64,000 nt of DNA from the NCBI RefSeq assembly GCF_002813325.1, contig NZ_PHUG01000001.1, positions 4,030,001-4,094,000 on the forward strand, in the 5' to 3' direction. Shown here piece after piece: positions 27,018-36,138 of the stretch; the first letter of the stretch is position 1; every line of letters begins with the position of its first letter. The notes below the pieces were generated by a model, which made no database searches, was not told the origin of the DNA, and worked only from the letters and a program-made list of their open reading frames with translations. The DNA comes from Janthinobacterium sp. 64 (GTDB lineage Bacteria; Pseudomonadota; Gammaproteobacteria; Burkholderiales; Burkholderiaceae_D). The position numbers and the translations under genes were made by a program.

Positions 27018-27553
27018 GTGCAGCAGTCAACCAGGCGCGCGCCGCATTGACGCGGCAGCAGCAGGCGGTGCAAGCCTTTTGGGCAGAACGCACGCAGCAG
27101 GAGCGCAAGCTGCTGGCCATCGGCGGCGTCGTGGCGGGGTTAGCCCTCGTTCACGCCATGTTCTTCCAGCCGGCCTGGACGGGCCGCATCGCCTTGCAAA
27201 AGAGCTTGCCCGAGCTGCGCCAGAACGCGGCCCAGCTGCAGGCGCTGGCACGCGAAGCGGGCGAACTGGCGCGCCAGACGCCCGTGCAGGTCGCCCCCAT
27301 GAGCCGTGACAGCCTTGACGCATCGCTGAAAGCGCGCGGCCTGGCGCCGCAATCGCTGTCGCTGACGGGAGAGTACGCGCGCGTGCAGTTGAACGGCGTG
27401 CCGTTTGCCAGCGTCATGCTGTGGCTGGACGGCTTGCGCCGCGAAGGCCGCGTGGCGGTGCAGGACGCGAAGATCACGGCGCAGGCGCAGGGCAAGGCGG
27501 GGCTGGTCGATGCCAGCCTGACCCTGCACCAGAGTCCCGGCGCGGCACGATGA
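27014..27553 (+). CDS. gspM: Type II secretion protein GspM
   Basis: The 179-residue inner-membrane protein has a basic cytoplasmic tail, one membrane helix (LLAIGGVVAGLALVHAMFF), a short coiled region and a periplasmic domain with VQLNGVPFASVMLWLDGLRREGRVAVQDAKI, the GspM signature. It stabilises GspL. The ATG overlaps the gspL stop (ATGA); its own stop overlaps gspN in the same way. Confidence 0.92.
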   Translation: MSAAVNQARAALTRQQQAVQAFWAERTQQERKLLAIGGVVAGLALVHAMFFQPAWTGRIALQKSLPELRQNAAQLQALAREAGELARQTPVQVAPMSRDSLDASLKARGLAPQSLSLTGEYARVQLNGVPFASVMLWLDGLRREGRVAVQDAKITAQAQGKAGLVDASLTLHQSPGAAR

Positions 27554-28326
27554 GGCGCTTGCTTGGCTGGCTGCTGGCCATCATCGTCAGCGTCTGCGTC
27601 ACCCTGCTGGTGTTTTTTCCGGCCGGCTGGGTCGCTGGCATCGTGGAAAAGCAGACGGGCGGACGTTTGACCTTGGGCGACGCGCAAGGTACCCTGTGGC
27701 GCGGCTCGGCCTTTATCGGCGGGGCGGCCAGCGCGAATGGCGCCGTGACGCCGCTGCTGCCGGGGCGTTTCAGCTGGCGCATCTCGCCCTCGGTGCTGTG
27801 GGGATCGGCGGACGTGGAACTGCAAAACCCGCAGGCGCTGTCGCAGCCGGTGAACTTGCGCGGTTCGTGGTCGCACTGGCAAGTCAGCCCGGCGGCCCTG
27901 CTGCTGCCGGCCGATGGCCTCGGCGGCCTCGGTGCACCATTAAATACCGTGGCGCCAACGGGCAGCATGCGCCTGTCGTGGAGCACCCTGCAGCTGGCTC
28001 TGGAGCAGCGGCAGTTTTCCGCCGTCGGCCGCACCACCTTGCAGATGACGGACATGGCGTCGCGCCTGTCGTCCTTGCGTCCGCTGGGCAGCTACGAGCT
28101 CGATTTCGATTGGCAGGGGCAGCAGGCGACGTTGACCTTGCGCTCCATCAAGGGACCGCTGCTGCTCGACGGCAGCGGCAGCCTGAATCAGGGGCGCATG
28201 CAGTTTTCCGGCCAGGCCCAGGCCGCAGCAGGATATGAAGAGACCTTGGCGAGTTTGTTGAATTTGCTGGGACAGCGCCGTAGCAATAGCGAAAAAAACA
28301 TCATCGCCTTAGAGTTCAGACAATGA
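27550..28326 (+). CDS. gspN: Type II secretion protein GspN
   Basis: The 258-residue protein has an N-terminal membrane helix (LLGWLLAIIVSVCVTLLVFFPAGWVAG), then GDAQGTLWRGSA, the signature of GspN, and a beta-rich periplasmic part. GspN is present only in some systems and its role is not settled. It is translationally coupled to gspM (ATGA) and overlaps gspD by four bases. Confidence 0.92.
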   Translation: MRRLLGWLLAIIVSVCVTLLVFFPAGWVAGIVEKQTGGRLTLGDAQGTLWRGSAFIGGAASANGAVTPLLPGRFSWRISPSVLWGSADVELQNPQALSQPVNLRGSWSHWQVSPAALLLPADGLGGLGAPLNTVAPTGSMRLSWSTLQLALEQRQFSAVGRTTLQMTDMASRLSSLRPLGSYELDFDWQGQQATLTLRSIKGPLLLDGSGSLNQGRMQFSGQAQAAAGYEETLASLLNLLGQRRSNSEKNIIALEFRQ

Positions 28327-30572
28327 AAAAACCATCCGTGAGCCCCCATCCTTTCTCCTTTTCGCTGCGCCGCCTGTCGGCCGCCGCCTTGCTGTGCTGT
28401 TCCGTGGCCGGCATGCCGGCACCCGTCTGGGCCGCGCCCGGCGATGAAGCGGCGCTCAATTTCGTCGGCGCCGACATCGAGTCGGTGATCAAGGCCGTGG
28501 GCCATTACACCAACATCAATTTCGTCATCGACCCGCGCGTCAAGGGCACGATCACCTTGGTGTCGGAAAAATCGATCAGCAAGACCCAGGCCTTCGGGCT
28601 GCTGGCCTCCGCGCTGCGCCTGCAGGGCTATGCGGTGGTGTCCGGCGACGGCTATGCGAAAGTGGTGCCGGAAGCGGACGCCAAGCTGCAATCCGTGCCG
28701 ACCCAGGTGGGCAACGGTGCCAGCCAGGTAAAGGGCGACCAGATCGCCACCCAGGTGTTTTACCTGAACTACGAATCGTCGGCCAACCTGCTGGCCGTGC
28801 TGCGCCCCTTGATCTCGCCGAACAACACGATCAACGCCAACCCGGGCAACAACTCGCTGGTGATCACCGATTACGCGGATAACCTCAAGCGCCTGGCGAA
28901 GATCATCGCCGCGCTCGACGTGCCCGCGTCGGCGGACCTGGACGTGATCCCCGTGCGCTACGCCATCGCGTCGGACCTGGCCTCGATGGTCAATAAACTG
29001 ATGGAAGGCGGCAATGCGGGCGGTGCCGGCGCGGGGGCCGACGCTGGCAAGGTCTCCGTGCTGGCCGACCCGCGCACCAATTCGCTGGTGCTGCGCGCAC
29101 CGTCGGCGGCGCGCGCCAACCTGGCCAAGTCGCTGATCTCGAAGCTGGACCAGCCCACCACGCAGCTGGGCAATGTGCACGTGGTGTACCTCAAAAATGC
29201 GGACGCCACCAAGCTGGCGCAGACCTTGCGCTCGGTAGTGACGTCGGACGGCACGGCCGCCACGGCGCAGCAGGGCGTCGGCAACCAGAACACGAACAAC
29301 CAGATCGGCCAGAACAACAGCGGCATGAACAGCACTGGCCTGGGCGGCAATACGCAAAACGGCAGCACGGGCGGCGCTTCGCTGAACAACGCGCCGCAGC
29401 AGCTGTCGTCCGGCGGCGCGGCCGGTTTCATTCAGGCCGACGCATCGACCAATACCCTGATTTTGACGTGCAACGAAGCCGTGTACCGCAACCTGCGCGC
29501 CGTGATCGACCAGCTCGACGTGCGCCGCGCGCAGGTCTACATCGAGGCGCTGATCGTCGAAGTGACGTCGGCCAAGGCGTCCGAATTCGGCGTGCAGTGG
29601 CTGGGGCTTTCCGGCGACAGCGGCAGCAACTACCGCGTGGGGGCGCTGCAGTCGTTCGCCGGCGGCACCAATAACAATATCGCCGCCATCGCCACGGGCG
29701 GTGGCAAGACCCTGCCCACGGGCGGCCTGACCCTGGGTATCTTCAAGCAGATCAACGGCGCGCTGGGCCTGGGTGCCGTGGCGCATGCGCTGGAATCGGA
29801 CGGCAACGCCAACATCCTGTCGACGCCGAACCTGATCACCCTGGACAATGAACTGGCGACCATCAAGGTGGGCCAGAACGTGCCTATCCTGACGGGCCAG
29901 TACACCAGCACGGCCGGCACCAACACGAACCCGTTCCAGACCATCGACCGCAAGGAAGTGGGCCTGACCCTGAAGGTGCGCCCGCAGATTTCCGAGGGCG
30001 GCACCATCAAGCTGGGCATCTATCACGAGACGTCGAGCGTGGACAAATCCACGGCGTCGGCCGTCAGCGGCATCACCATCAACAACCGCGTGATCGAAAA
30101 CAATGTGCTGGCCGACGATGGCCAGATCATCGTGTTGGGCGGCCTGATCGAGGACAGCACGGGCGACAACGCGGAAAAAGTGCGCGGCCTGGGCGACATT
30201 CCCCTGATCGGCAACCTGTTCAAGTACCAGACGCGCGAGCGCAAGAAAACCAATCTGATGATCTTCCTGCGCCCCGTCATCGTGCGCAACAAGGAGCAAA
30301 GCGGCAGCCTGGCGGCCGACCGCTACGACTACATGCGTTCGGCCGAGACGGCCGCCGTCCCGGCCACGGGCAATTTGATGCTGAAAGACCTTGGCACGCC
30401 GGTGCTGCCGGCCCTGCAGGATGGCCAGCCGGTGGGCGGCAACATGGTGACGCGTCCCGTACCGCCGGCGCCAACCCCGCCGCCAGGCGCGCCGGCCAAC
30501 GCGGCCACGCCGCCGCAGTCGCTGCTGCAGCAATACCAGCAGCAGCCGCAGTCGCAACAGCCACAGAAGTGA
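28323..30572 (+). CDS. gspD: Type II secretion secretin GspD
   Basis: GspD forms the outer-membrane pore. The 749-residue precursor has a signal peptide (cleaved near VWAAPGD), N0-N3 periplasmic domains (NFVGADIESVIKAVGHYTNINFVIDPRVKGTITLVSEK at the start) and a secretin core with VPILTGQYTS and VGLTLKVRPQI. IVLGGLIEDS and GDIPLIGNLFKYQTRERKKTNLMIFLRPVIV also lie in the core. A Gly/Asn/Ser-rich insert at ~318-352 is a disordered loop. The C-terminus (after ~700) is Pro/Gln rich and may be where a pilotin acts, though none is seen here. Confidence 0.97.
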   Translation: MKKPSVSPHPFSFSLRRLSAAALLCCSVAGMPAPVWAAPGDEAALNFVGADIESVIKAVGHYTNINFVIDPRVKGTITLVSEKSISKTQAFGLLASALRLQGYAVVSGDGYAKVVPEADAKLQSVPTQVGNGASQVKGDQIATQVFYLNYESSANLLAVLRPLISPNNTINANPGNNSLVITDYADNLKRLAKIIAALDVPASADLDVIPVRYAIASDLASMVNKLMEGGNAGGAGAGADAGKVSVLADPRTNSLVLRAPSAARANLAKSLISKLDQPTTQLGNVHVVYLKNADATKLAQTLRSVVTSDGTAATAQQGVGNQNTNNQIGQNNSGMNSTGLGGNTQNGSTGGASLNNAPQQLSSGGAAGFIQADASTNTLILTCNEAVYRNLRAVIDQLDVRRAQVYIEALIVEVTSAKASEFGVQWLGLSGDSGSNYRVGALQSFAGGTNNNIAAIATGGGKTLPTGGLTLGIFKQINGALGLGAVAHALESDGNANILSTPNLITLDNELATIKVGQNVPILTGQYTSTAGTNTNPFQTIDRKEVGLTLKVRPQISEGGTIKLGIYHETSSVDKSTASAVSGITINNRVIENNVLADDGQIIVLGGLIEDSTGDNAEKVRGLGDIPLIGNLFKYQTRERKKTNLMIFLRPVIVRNKEQSGSLAADRYDYMRSAETAAVPATGNLMLKDLGTPVLPALQDGQPVGGNMVTRPVPPAPTPPPGAPANAATPPQSLLQQYQQQPQSQQPQK

Positions 30573-30582
30573 TGGAGCAGTC

Positions 30583-32004
30583 ATGAGCAATCTGCTTCCC
30601 TACGCCTACGCGCGCGATTTCGGCTTGCTGGCCCGGCCCGGCGCCGTCGACGGCGCCCCCGTCGAAGTGCTGGTGGCCGCATCGACGGCGCCGGCGGCCA
30701 TTGCCGAAGTGTCGCGCCGTTTCGGCCAGATTCAATTGATGGTGTTGCCGCGCGGCGAACTCGATGCGGCCATTGCCGGCGCCTACGCGGGCGGCGGCGG
30801 CGACGCCTCGCAGATGGCCGATGAATTCGATGCCGACCTCGATTTGACCAAGCTGCTGCAGGATGTGCCGGCCATCGAGGACTTGCTCGAATCGTCCGAC
30901 GACGCGCCCGTCATCCGCATGATCAACGCGCTGCTCACGCAGGCGCTGCGCGAAGGCGCGTCCGACATCCACATCGAGCCGTTCGAGCAGACCTCCGTCG
31001 TGCGTTTCCGTATCGACGGCAGCCTGCGCGACGTGGTGCGCCCGCGCAAAGCCATCCACGGTTCGCTCATTTCGCGCATCAAGATCATGGCGCAGCTCGA
31101 CATCGCAGAAAAGCGCTTGCCGCAGGATGGCCGCATCACCCTGCGCGTGGGCGGCAAGCCCGTCGACGTGCGCGTTTCGACCCTGCCCACCGGGCATGGT
31201 GAACGGGCCGTCTTGCGCTTGCTGGACAAGGAAGCGGGCCGCCTCGACCTGCAGCACCTGGGCATGAGCGCGCCGATGTTGAAACAGTTCGACGGCCTGA
31301 TCACGCAGCCGCACGGCATCGTGCTCGTCACGGGTCCCACCGGCTCGGGCAAGACGACGACCCTGTACGCGGCGCTGTCGATGCTCAACGCGACGACGAC
31401 GAACATCCTGACGGTGGAAGACCCGATCGAGTACGACCTGGCCGGCGTGGGCCAGACGCAGGTCAATCCGCGCATCGACATGACCTTTGCCAAGGCGCTG
31501 CGGGCGATTTTGCGGCAAGACCCCGATGTCATCATGATCGGCGAGATCCGCGACCTGGAAACGGCGCAGATCGCCGTGCAGGCATCCTTGACGGGCCATC
31601 TGGTGCTGGCGACCTTGCACACGAATGACGCCTCGGCCGCCGTCACGCGCTTGCTGGACATGGGCATCGAGCCGTTCCTGCTGTCGTCGTCCTTGCTCGG
31701 CGTGCTGGCGCAGCGCCTCGTGCGCAAATTGTGCGGCGCGTGCAAGACCTTCGATGGGCAGTACTGGCAGGCGGTCGGCTGCGAGCAGTGCGGCCAGACG
31801 GGCTACCAGGGGCGTGTCGGCGTGTACGAGTTGCTGCGCACGACAGAACAGATCCGCGCGCAGATCCACAACCGCGCGTCGGAAGCGGAAGTGCGCACGG
31901 TGGCCCTGCAGGACGGCATGACGAGCATGCGCGATGACGGCGAACGCTGGCTGCGCGACGGCACCACCACGCAGGCAGAATTGCTGCGCGTGACCAAAGA
32001 CTAG
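30583..32004 (+). CDS. gspE: Type II secretion ATPase GspE
   Basis: The 473-residue cytoplasmic ATPase powers pseudopilus assembly. It has an N-terminal domain that docks GspL, then Walker A GPTGSGKTTTLYA, the Asp box (EDPIEYDL), Walker B (DPDVIMIGEIRDLETAQ) and the His box (TGHLVLATLHTNDA). The zinc-binding C-terminal motif LCGAC...CEQCGQTGYQGRVGVYELL keeps all four Cys. The N-terminal region is shorter than in E. coli GspE. It starts 11 bases after gspD. Confidence 0.97.
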   Translation: MSNLLPYAYARDFGLLARPGAVDGAPVEVLVAASTAPAAIAEVSRRFGQIQLMVLPRGELDAAIAGAYAGGGGDASQMADEFDADLDLTKLLQDVPAIEDLLESSDDAPVIRMINALLTQALREGASDIHIEPFEQTSVVRFRIDGSLRDVVRPRKAIHGSLISRIKIMAQLDIAEKRLPQDGRITLRVGGKPVDVRVSTLPTGHGERAVLRLLDKEAGRLDLQHLGMSAPMLKQFDGLITQPHGIVLVTGPTGSGKTTTLYAALSMLNATTTNILTVEDPIEYDLAGVGQTQVNPRIDMTFAKALRAILRQDPDVIMIGEIRDLETAQIAVQASLTGHLVLATLHTNDASAAVTRLLDMGIEPFLLSSSLLGVLAQRLVRKLCGACKTFDGQYWQAVGCEQCGQTGYQGRVGVYELLRTTEQIRAQIHNRASEAEVRTVALQDGMTSMRDDGERWLRDGTTTQAELLRVTKD

Positions 32005-32014
32005 GCCCGCCACC

Positions 32015-33235
32015 ATGCCCGCATTCCGTTATGAAGCCGTCGACGCCCAGGGCGCCACCCGCAAGGGCGTGCTCAATGCCGACAGTCCCCGCGCCGCGCG
32101 CGCCGAACTGCGCGTGCAAGGCCTGGTGCCGCTGGCCGTCGAGCCGATCGCCGCGCAGGTCGACGCCGCCGGCGTGACCAAACGGCGCGGCTTCGGCGAG
32201 CGCCTGTCGAACACCGAGCTGGCGCTGTTTACGCGCCAGCTGGCCAGCCTGCTGGAAGCGGGCCTGCCGCTGGAGCAGGCGTTTTCCGCGCTGCTGGAAC
32301 AGGCCGAGCGGCCGTATCTGCGCGACCTGATCGCTTCGATCCGCTCGGAAGTGATCGGCGGCGCCGCGTTTTCCGACGTGCTGGCGCGCCATCCGCGCGA
32401 TTTCGCGGAAATCTACCGGGCGCTGGTGGCCTCGGGCGAGCAGATTGGCCATCTATCGCGCGTGCTGTCGCGCCTGGCCGACTACATCGAGCGGCGCAAT
32501 GCACTGGTGCAGAAGGTCAAGCTGGCCTTTACGTATCCGGCCATCGTCACGGTGGTGGCGTTTTCCATCGTCATCTTCCTGCTCACCTACGTGGTGCCGC
32601 AGATCGTTTCCGTGTTTGCCAATACCAAGCAGAAGCTGCCCATGCTGACGGTGATCATGCTGGCGCTGTCGGACTTCGTGCGCCACTATGGCATCGTGAT
32701 GGGTATCGTCCTGATTGGCGCCTGGTTCGCCTGGCGCCGCGCGCTGCAGCAGCCGGCCTTGAAACGGCGCTGGCATACCTGGCTGCTGACGGCGCCCTTG
32801 TACGGCAAGTTCGAGCGCAGCCTGAATACGTCGCGTTTCGCCAGTACCCTGGCCATCACCACGGGGTCCGGCGTGCCGATCCTGCGCGCGCTCGACACCA
32901 GCCGCGATACCTTGACCAACGTGGCGATGCAGGAACTGGTGGCTGACGCCAGCGGCGCCGTGCGCGAGGGCGTCAGCCTGGCGCGCGCGCTGTCGGCGCA
33001 AAAGCATTTTCCGCCCATGCTGATCCACATGATACGCGCGGGCGAAATCACGGGCGAGCTGCCGGCCATGCTGGAACGCGCCGCCAGTGCGCAGGAGCAG
33101 GACCTGGAACGCCGCACGCTGACCATCGCGGGCTTGCTGGAACCGGCCCTGATCCTGGCCATGGGCGTGGTGGTGCTGCTGATCGTGCTGGCCGTGCTGA
33201 TGCCGATTATCGAAATCAATCAGCTCGTCAGATAA
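32015..33235 (+). CDS. gspF: Type II secretion inner-membrane platform protein GspF
   Basis: The 406-residue protein has two T2SSF domains of about 120 residues each (ALFTRQLASLLEAGLPLEQAF and RFASTLAITTGSGVPILRAL) and three membrane helices, near 170-195, 220-240 and 375-400. It couples the ATPase to the pseudopilus in the inner membrane. The N-terminus (MPAFRYEAVDAQGATRKG) is typical. It follows gspE by ten bases. Confidence 0.96.
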   Translation: MPAFRYEAVDAQGATRKGVLNADSPRAARAELRVQGLVPLAVEPIAAQVDAAGVTKRRGFGERLSNTELALFTRQLASLLEAGLPLEQAFSALLEQAERPYLRDLIASIRSEVIGGAAFSDVLARHPRDFAEIYRALVASGEQIGHLSRVLSRLADYIERRNALVQKVKLAFTYPAIVTVVAFSIVIFLLTYVVPQIVSVFANTKQKLPMLTVIMLALSDFVRHYGIVMGIVLIGAWFAWRRALQQPALKRRWHTWLLTAPLYGKFERSLNTSRFASTLAITTGSGVPILRALDTSRDTLTNVAMQELVADASGAVREGVSLARALSAQKHFPPMLIHMIRAGEITGELPAMLERAASAQEQDLERRTLTIAGLLEPALILAMGVVVLLIVLAVLMPIIEINQLVR

Positions 33236-33251
33236 GAAACTCAAGGAAGCC

Positions 33252-33806
33252 ATGAAGCGTTTGCCTCAATTTACAAGTTTGCTCGCCGTCGTGGCGCTGT
33301 CCGTGTCGCTGGCCTACTGGGCCATGCAACTGTTCAAGGCGCCGCAGCGCCCCATCAATCCCCCCCCCAATCCGGTGGTGCAGGATGCCAGCGTGGAAGC
33401 GGGCGCCTCCTTGTTCGGCGGGCAGGTCAGCGTGGCCACGGCCAGCAACTACCAGCTCAAGGGGGTGGTGGCGGCCGCCAATGGCCGCGGCAGCGTGGCC
33501 ATCATTGCGACCGACGGCAAGCCGTCCGTGGCCTTGCCGGAAGGCGCCGAGGTGGCGCCCGGCGTGACGGTGCTGGAAGTGCATGCGCGCCACGTGCTGC
33601 TGCGCGATGGCGGCGTGAGCAAGCGCATCGACCTGGTGGCCGACGACAAGGCGCTGGCCTTGCCGGCGCAAGTGTCTGCCAGCCCGGCAGCGGCGCCAGC
33701 AACGAACCTGGTGCCGCCGCCGCTGCCGATGGAGTCGCAGCGTCCGGCGACCATGATGCCGGCGGCGCCGCAGGTGAGCACCACCAGCACGCCGCCGTCG
33801 AATTGA
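33252..33806 (+). CDS. gspC: Type II secretion protein GspC
   Basis: GspC links the inner-membrane platform to the secretin and may pick substrates. The 184-residue protein has one N-terminal membrane helix (LLAVVALSVSLAYWAMQLF), a Pro-rich linker and a homology region (SLFGGQVSVATASNYQLKGVVAAANGRGSVAIIATDGKPSV). It ends in a Pro/Ala-rich tail with no PDZ or coiled coil, so it is a short form. Unlike the usual first position, the gene is last, after gspF. Confidence 0.9.
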   Translation: MKRLPQFTSLLAVVALSVSLAYWAMQLFKAPQRPINPPPNPVVQDASVEAGASLFGGQVSVATASNYQLKGVVAAANGRGSVAIIATDGKPSVALPEGAEVAPGVTVLEVHARHVLLRDGGVSKRIDLVADDKALALPAQVSASPAAAPATNLVPPPLPMESQRPATMMPAAPQVSTTSTPPSN

Positions 33807-33876
33807 GCTGATTTTCGGAACCACCCCATTACCATCATGCTGATGGCGCCGTGCCGCCATCGCGACAGGAGTCCTC

Positions 33877-36138
33877 ATGTTTTCGATCCGTGCCGTCCTG
33901 GCAGCAGGCTGCGTGGCGGCGCTGTGCGCCTTGCCGCAAGCCGGCGCCGCCGCTGACGTTCCCGCCGCCACCGTTGCCTCCGCTCCCGCGCTGGCCGCTC
34001 CTGCGCCCGTAGCGGCGCGCCCGCGCATCGCGCTGGTGCTGTCGGGCGGCGGCGCGCGCGGCCTCGCGCATATCGGCGTATTGAAAGTACTGCAGGAGCT
34101 GCATGTGCCGATCGACATGGTGGTCGGCACCAGCATGGGTGGCGTGGTGGGTGGCGCGTATGCGGCCGGCGCTTCCGTGGCGGACCTGGAAAAGATGGCG
34201 CGCGAGACCAACTGGTCGCGCGTAGTGGCCGACCGGCCGCCGCGCGACGAACTGGCGTTCCGCCGCCGCGAGGAAGATTTGCTGCTGCCGTCGCGCATCG
34301 AGTTTGGCATCAGCCGCAACGGCATCTCCACACCGCCGGCCGCGGCCAGCAATGCGGCGCTGGAAATGGCGCTGAACCGGCTGCTGCCGGCCGGTATGCG
34401 CGACCGCCCCGCCAGCCAGCTGCCGCTGCCCTTCCGCTCGGTGGCGTCGGACCTGGTCAATGGCGAACTGGTGGAACTGGTCGACACGCCGCTGTTCCTG
34501 TCGATGCGCGCCTCGCTGGCCGTGCCGGGCGTGTTTGCCCCCGTGCGCGTGAATAACCGTCTGGTGGTCGATGGGGGCCTGGTGCGCAACCTGCCCGTCG
34601 ACATGGCGCGCGCCATGGGCGCCGACATCATCATCGCCGTCAACGTGGGCACGCCGCTGGCGCCGGAAAAAGAGCTGGGTAGCGCCATCGGCGTGGCGCA
34701 GCAGATGCTGCAGATTCTCACGGAGCAGAACGTGCAGCGCTCGCTCAAGGAATTGCGTGCGCAGGATATCCTGGTGGCGCCGGACCTGACGGGCGTCAGT
34801 TTCCTCGACTTTGAAAACTATGCGCGCGCCATGCGCGCCGGCGAACAGGCGGCGCAGGCCTTGGCCGCCCGCCTGGCGCCGCTGGCCCTGCCGCCGCAAC
34901 AGTATGCGGCGCGCGAGCAGCTGCGCCTGGCGGCGCCGGCCCTGCTGGACGTGGCCCTGCCGCTCACGCGCCTGGCCGTGGAGAGCGAAGGCGACATCAA
35001 TCCACGCATCCTGCAGGCGCAATCGGGTCTGGTGGAAGGGCAGGCCGTCAGCCAGGAAGATGTACTCAAGGCAGCGGCCAGGCTGTATGGCCGCGGCGAC
35101 GTGGCGCGCGTGGAGACGGATGTGGTTGACGCGGGCGACCAGCGCACGGTCAACATCAAGGCGGTCGAAGCGCCATGGGCCAGCAACCGGCTGCGCGTGG
35201 GCCTGGAAATGGCCAGTGATTTCAGGGACAGCAATACCTTTGCCCTGAAGCTGCTGCACGTGCGCTCGAACCTGAACAGCTGGGGCGGCGAATTGCGCAG
35301 CATGGCGCAGATCGGCAATGAGCGCGGTTATGGCGTGCAGTTCTGGCAGCCGCTTGGGGCCGGCAACCCGTGGTATATCGCGCCGGAACTGCAGTACAGC
35401 TCGTCGGCGATGGATTTGTTCGACAAGGGCCGGCGCAGCGCCCGTGTGACATATAACGGCCAGACGGCGGCGCTGGTACTGGGACGCCAGTTCGGTACCT
35501 GGGGCGATCTGCGGTTCGGCGTCACGCGCACGGAGGTCAAGGGCAGGCTGGCGATTCCGGCCGACCCTACGCTGCCGGAATCGCGCGCACTCGGCACCAC
35601 GCAGTTTGTGCAGCTGCGCGTCGATACGCTCGATTCACCGGGTTTCCCCACGCGCGGCATGCTGGTGGATGCTACCTGGACGCGCGATTCGAGCACGGGT
35701 TCGGGCGAAGCGGCGCTGGGCCGCTCTTCCATCACCGGCATGCAGGCTTTTAGCCGCGGCAACTGGGCCGGCCACGTGTATGGCGAATGGGCGCGCGCGC
35801 AGCGCGGCGAGGCGCCGCTCAACCTGGGCGGCTTCCTGCGCCTGTCCGGCACGCAGTTCGAGTCGGTGACGGGGCGCAGCGTGGCCCTGGCGCGCTTCGT
35901 GATGGCGCGCCGCATCGGCTCCCTGCCCAGCACCCTGGGCGGCGCCGTGCGGGCCGGCTTTTCGCTGGAGATGGGCGGCGGCTTCGATCAGAGCGAGCGC
36001 TGGAAATCCAGCAAGTTCACGCAGGCGAGCAGCGCCTTCATCTCCGTCGATACGCGCTTCGGTCCCGTGTACGTGGCCTCGGGCGCATCGAAGGGCGGCG
36101 AGAGCACGCTTTATCTGTTCCTGGGACCGGTCTGGTAG
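33877..36138 (+). CDS. PlpD-like patatin phospholipase fused to an outer-membrane barrel (type Vd)
   Basis: The 753-residue protein has a signal peptide, then a patatin domain (residues ~46-245). GGGARG forms the oxyanion hole, GTSMGG carries the Ser nucleophile and VVDGG carries the Asp, so lipase activity is intact. A POTRA-like region (about 365-440) and a C-terminal BamA/Omp85-type barrel ending in Trp follow. This is the architecture of PlpD, a lipase exported by its own barrel. The gene is 71 bases after gspC and may be cotranscribed. The 3' end overlaps the convergent regulator by 28 bases. Confidence 0.93.
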   Translation: MFSIRAVLAAGCVAALCALPQAGAAADVPAATVASAPALAAPAPVAARPRIALVLSGGGARGLAHIGVLKVLQELHVPIDMVVGTSMGGVVGGAYAAGASVADLEKMARETNWSRVVADRPPRDELAFRRREEDLLLPSRIEFGISRNGISTPPAAASNAALEMALNRLLPAGMRDRPASQLPLPFRSVASDLVNGELVELVDTPLFLSMRASLAVPGVFAPVRVNNRLVVDGGLVRNLPVDMARAMGADIIIAVNVGTPLAPEKELGSAIGVAQQMLQILTEQNVQRSLKELRAQDILVAPDLTGVSFLDFENYARAMRAGEQAAQALAARLAPLALPPQQYAAREQLRLAAPALLDVALPLTRLAVESEGDINPRILQAQSGLVEGQAVSQEDVLKAAARLYGRGDVARVETDVVDAGDQRTVNIKAVEAPWASNRLRVGLEMASDFRDSNTFALKLLHVRSNLNSWGGELRSMAQIGNERGYGVQFWQPLGAGNPWYIAPELQYSSSAMDLFDKGRRSARVTYNGQTAALVLGRQFGTWGDLRFGVTRTEVKGRLAIPADPTLPESRALGTTQFVQLRVDTLDSPGFPTRGMLVDATWTRDSSTGSGEAALGRSSITGMQAFSRGNWAGHVYGEWARAQRGEAPLNLGGFLRLSGTQFESVTGRSVALARFVMARRIGSLPSTLGGAVRAGFSLEMGGGFDQSERWKSSKFTQASSAFISVDTRFGPVYVASGASKGGESTLYLFLGPVW

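Noticed and set aside
28188..30590. 800-codon open frame on the minus strand opposite gspD
   Set aside because: Opposite a textbook secretin gene; no domain is recognisable in the translation and it is rich in Arg, Gln and His in the manner of shadow frames.
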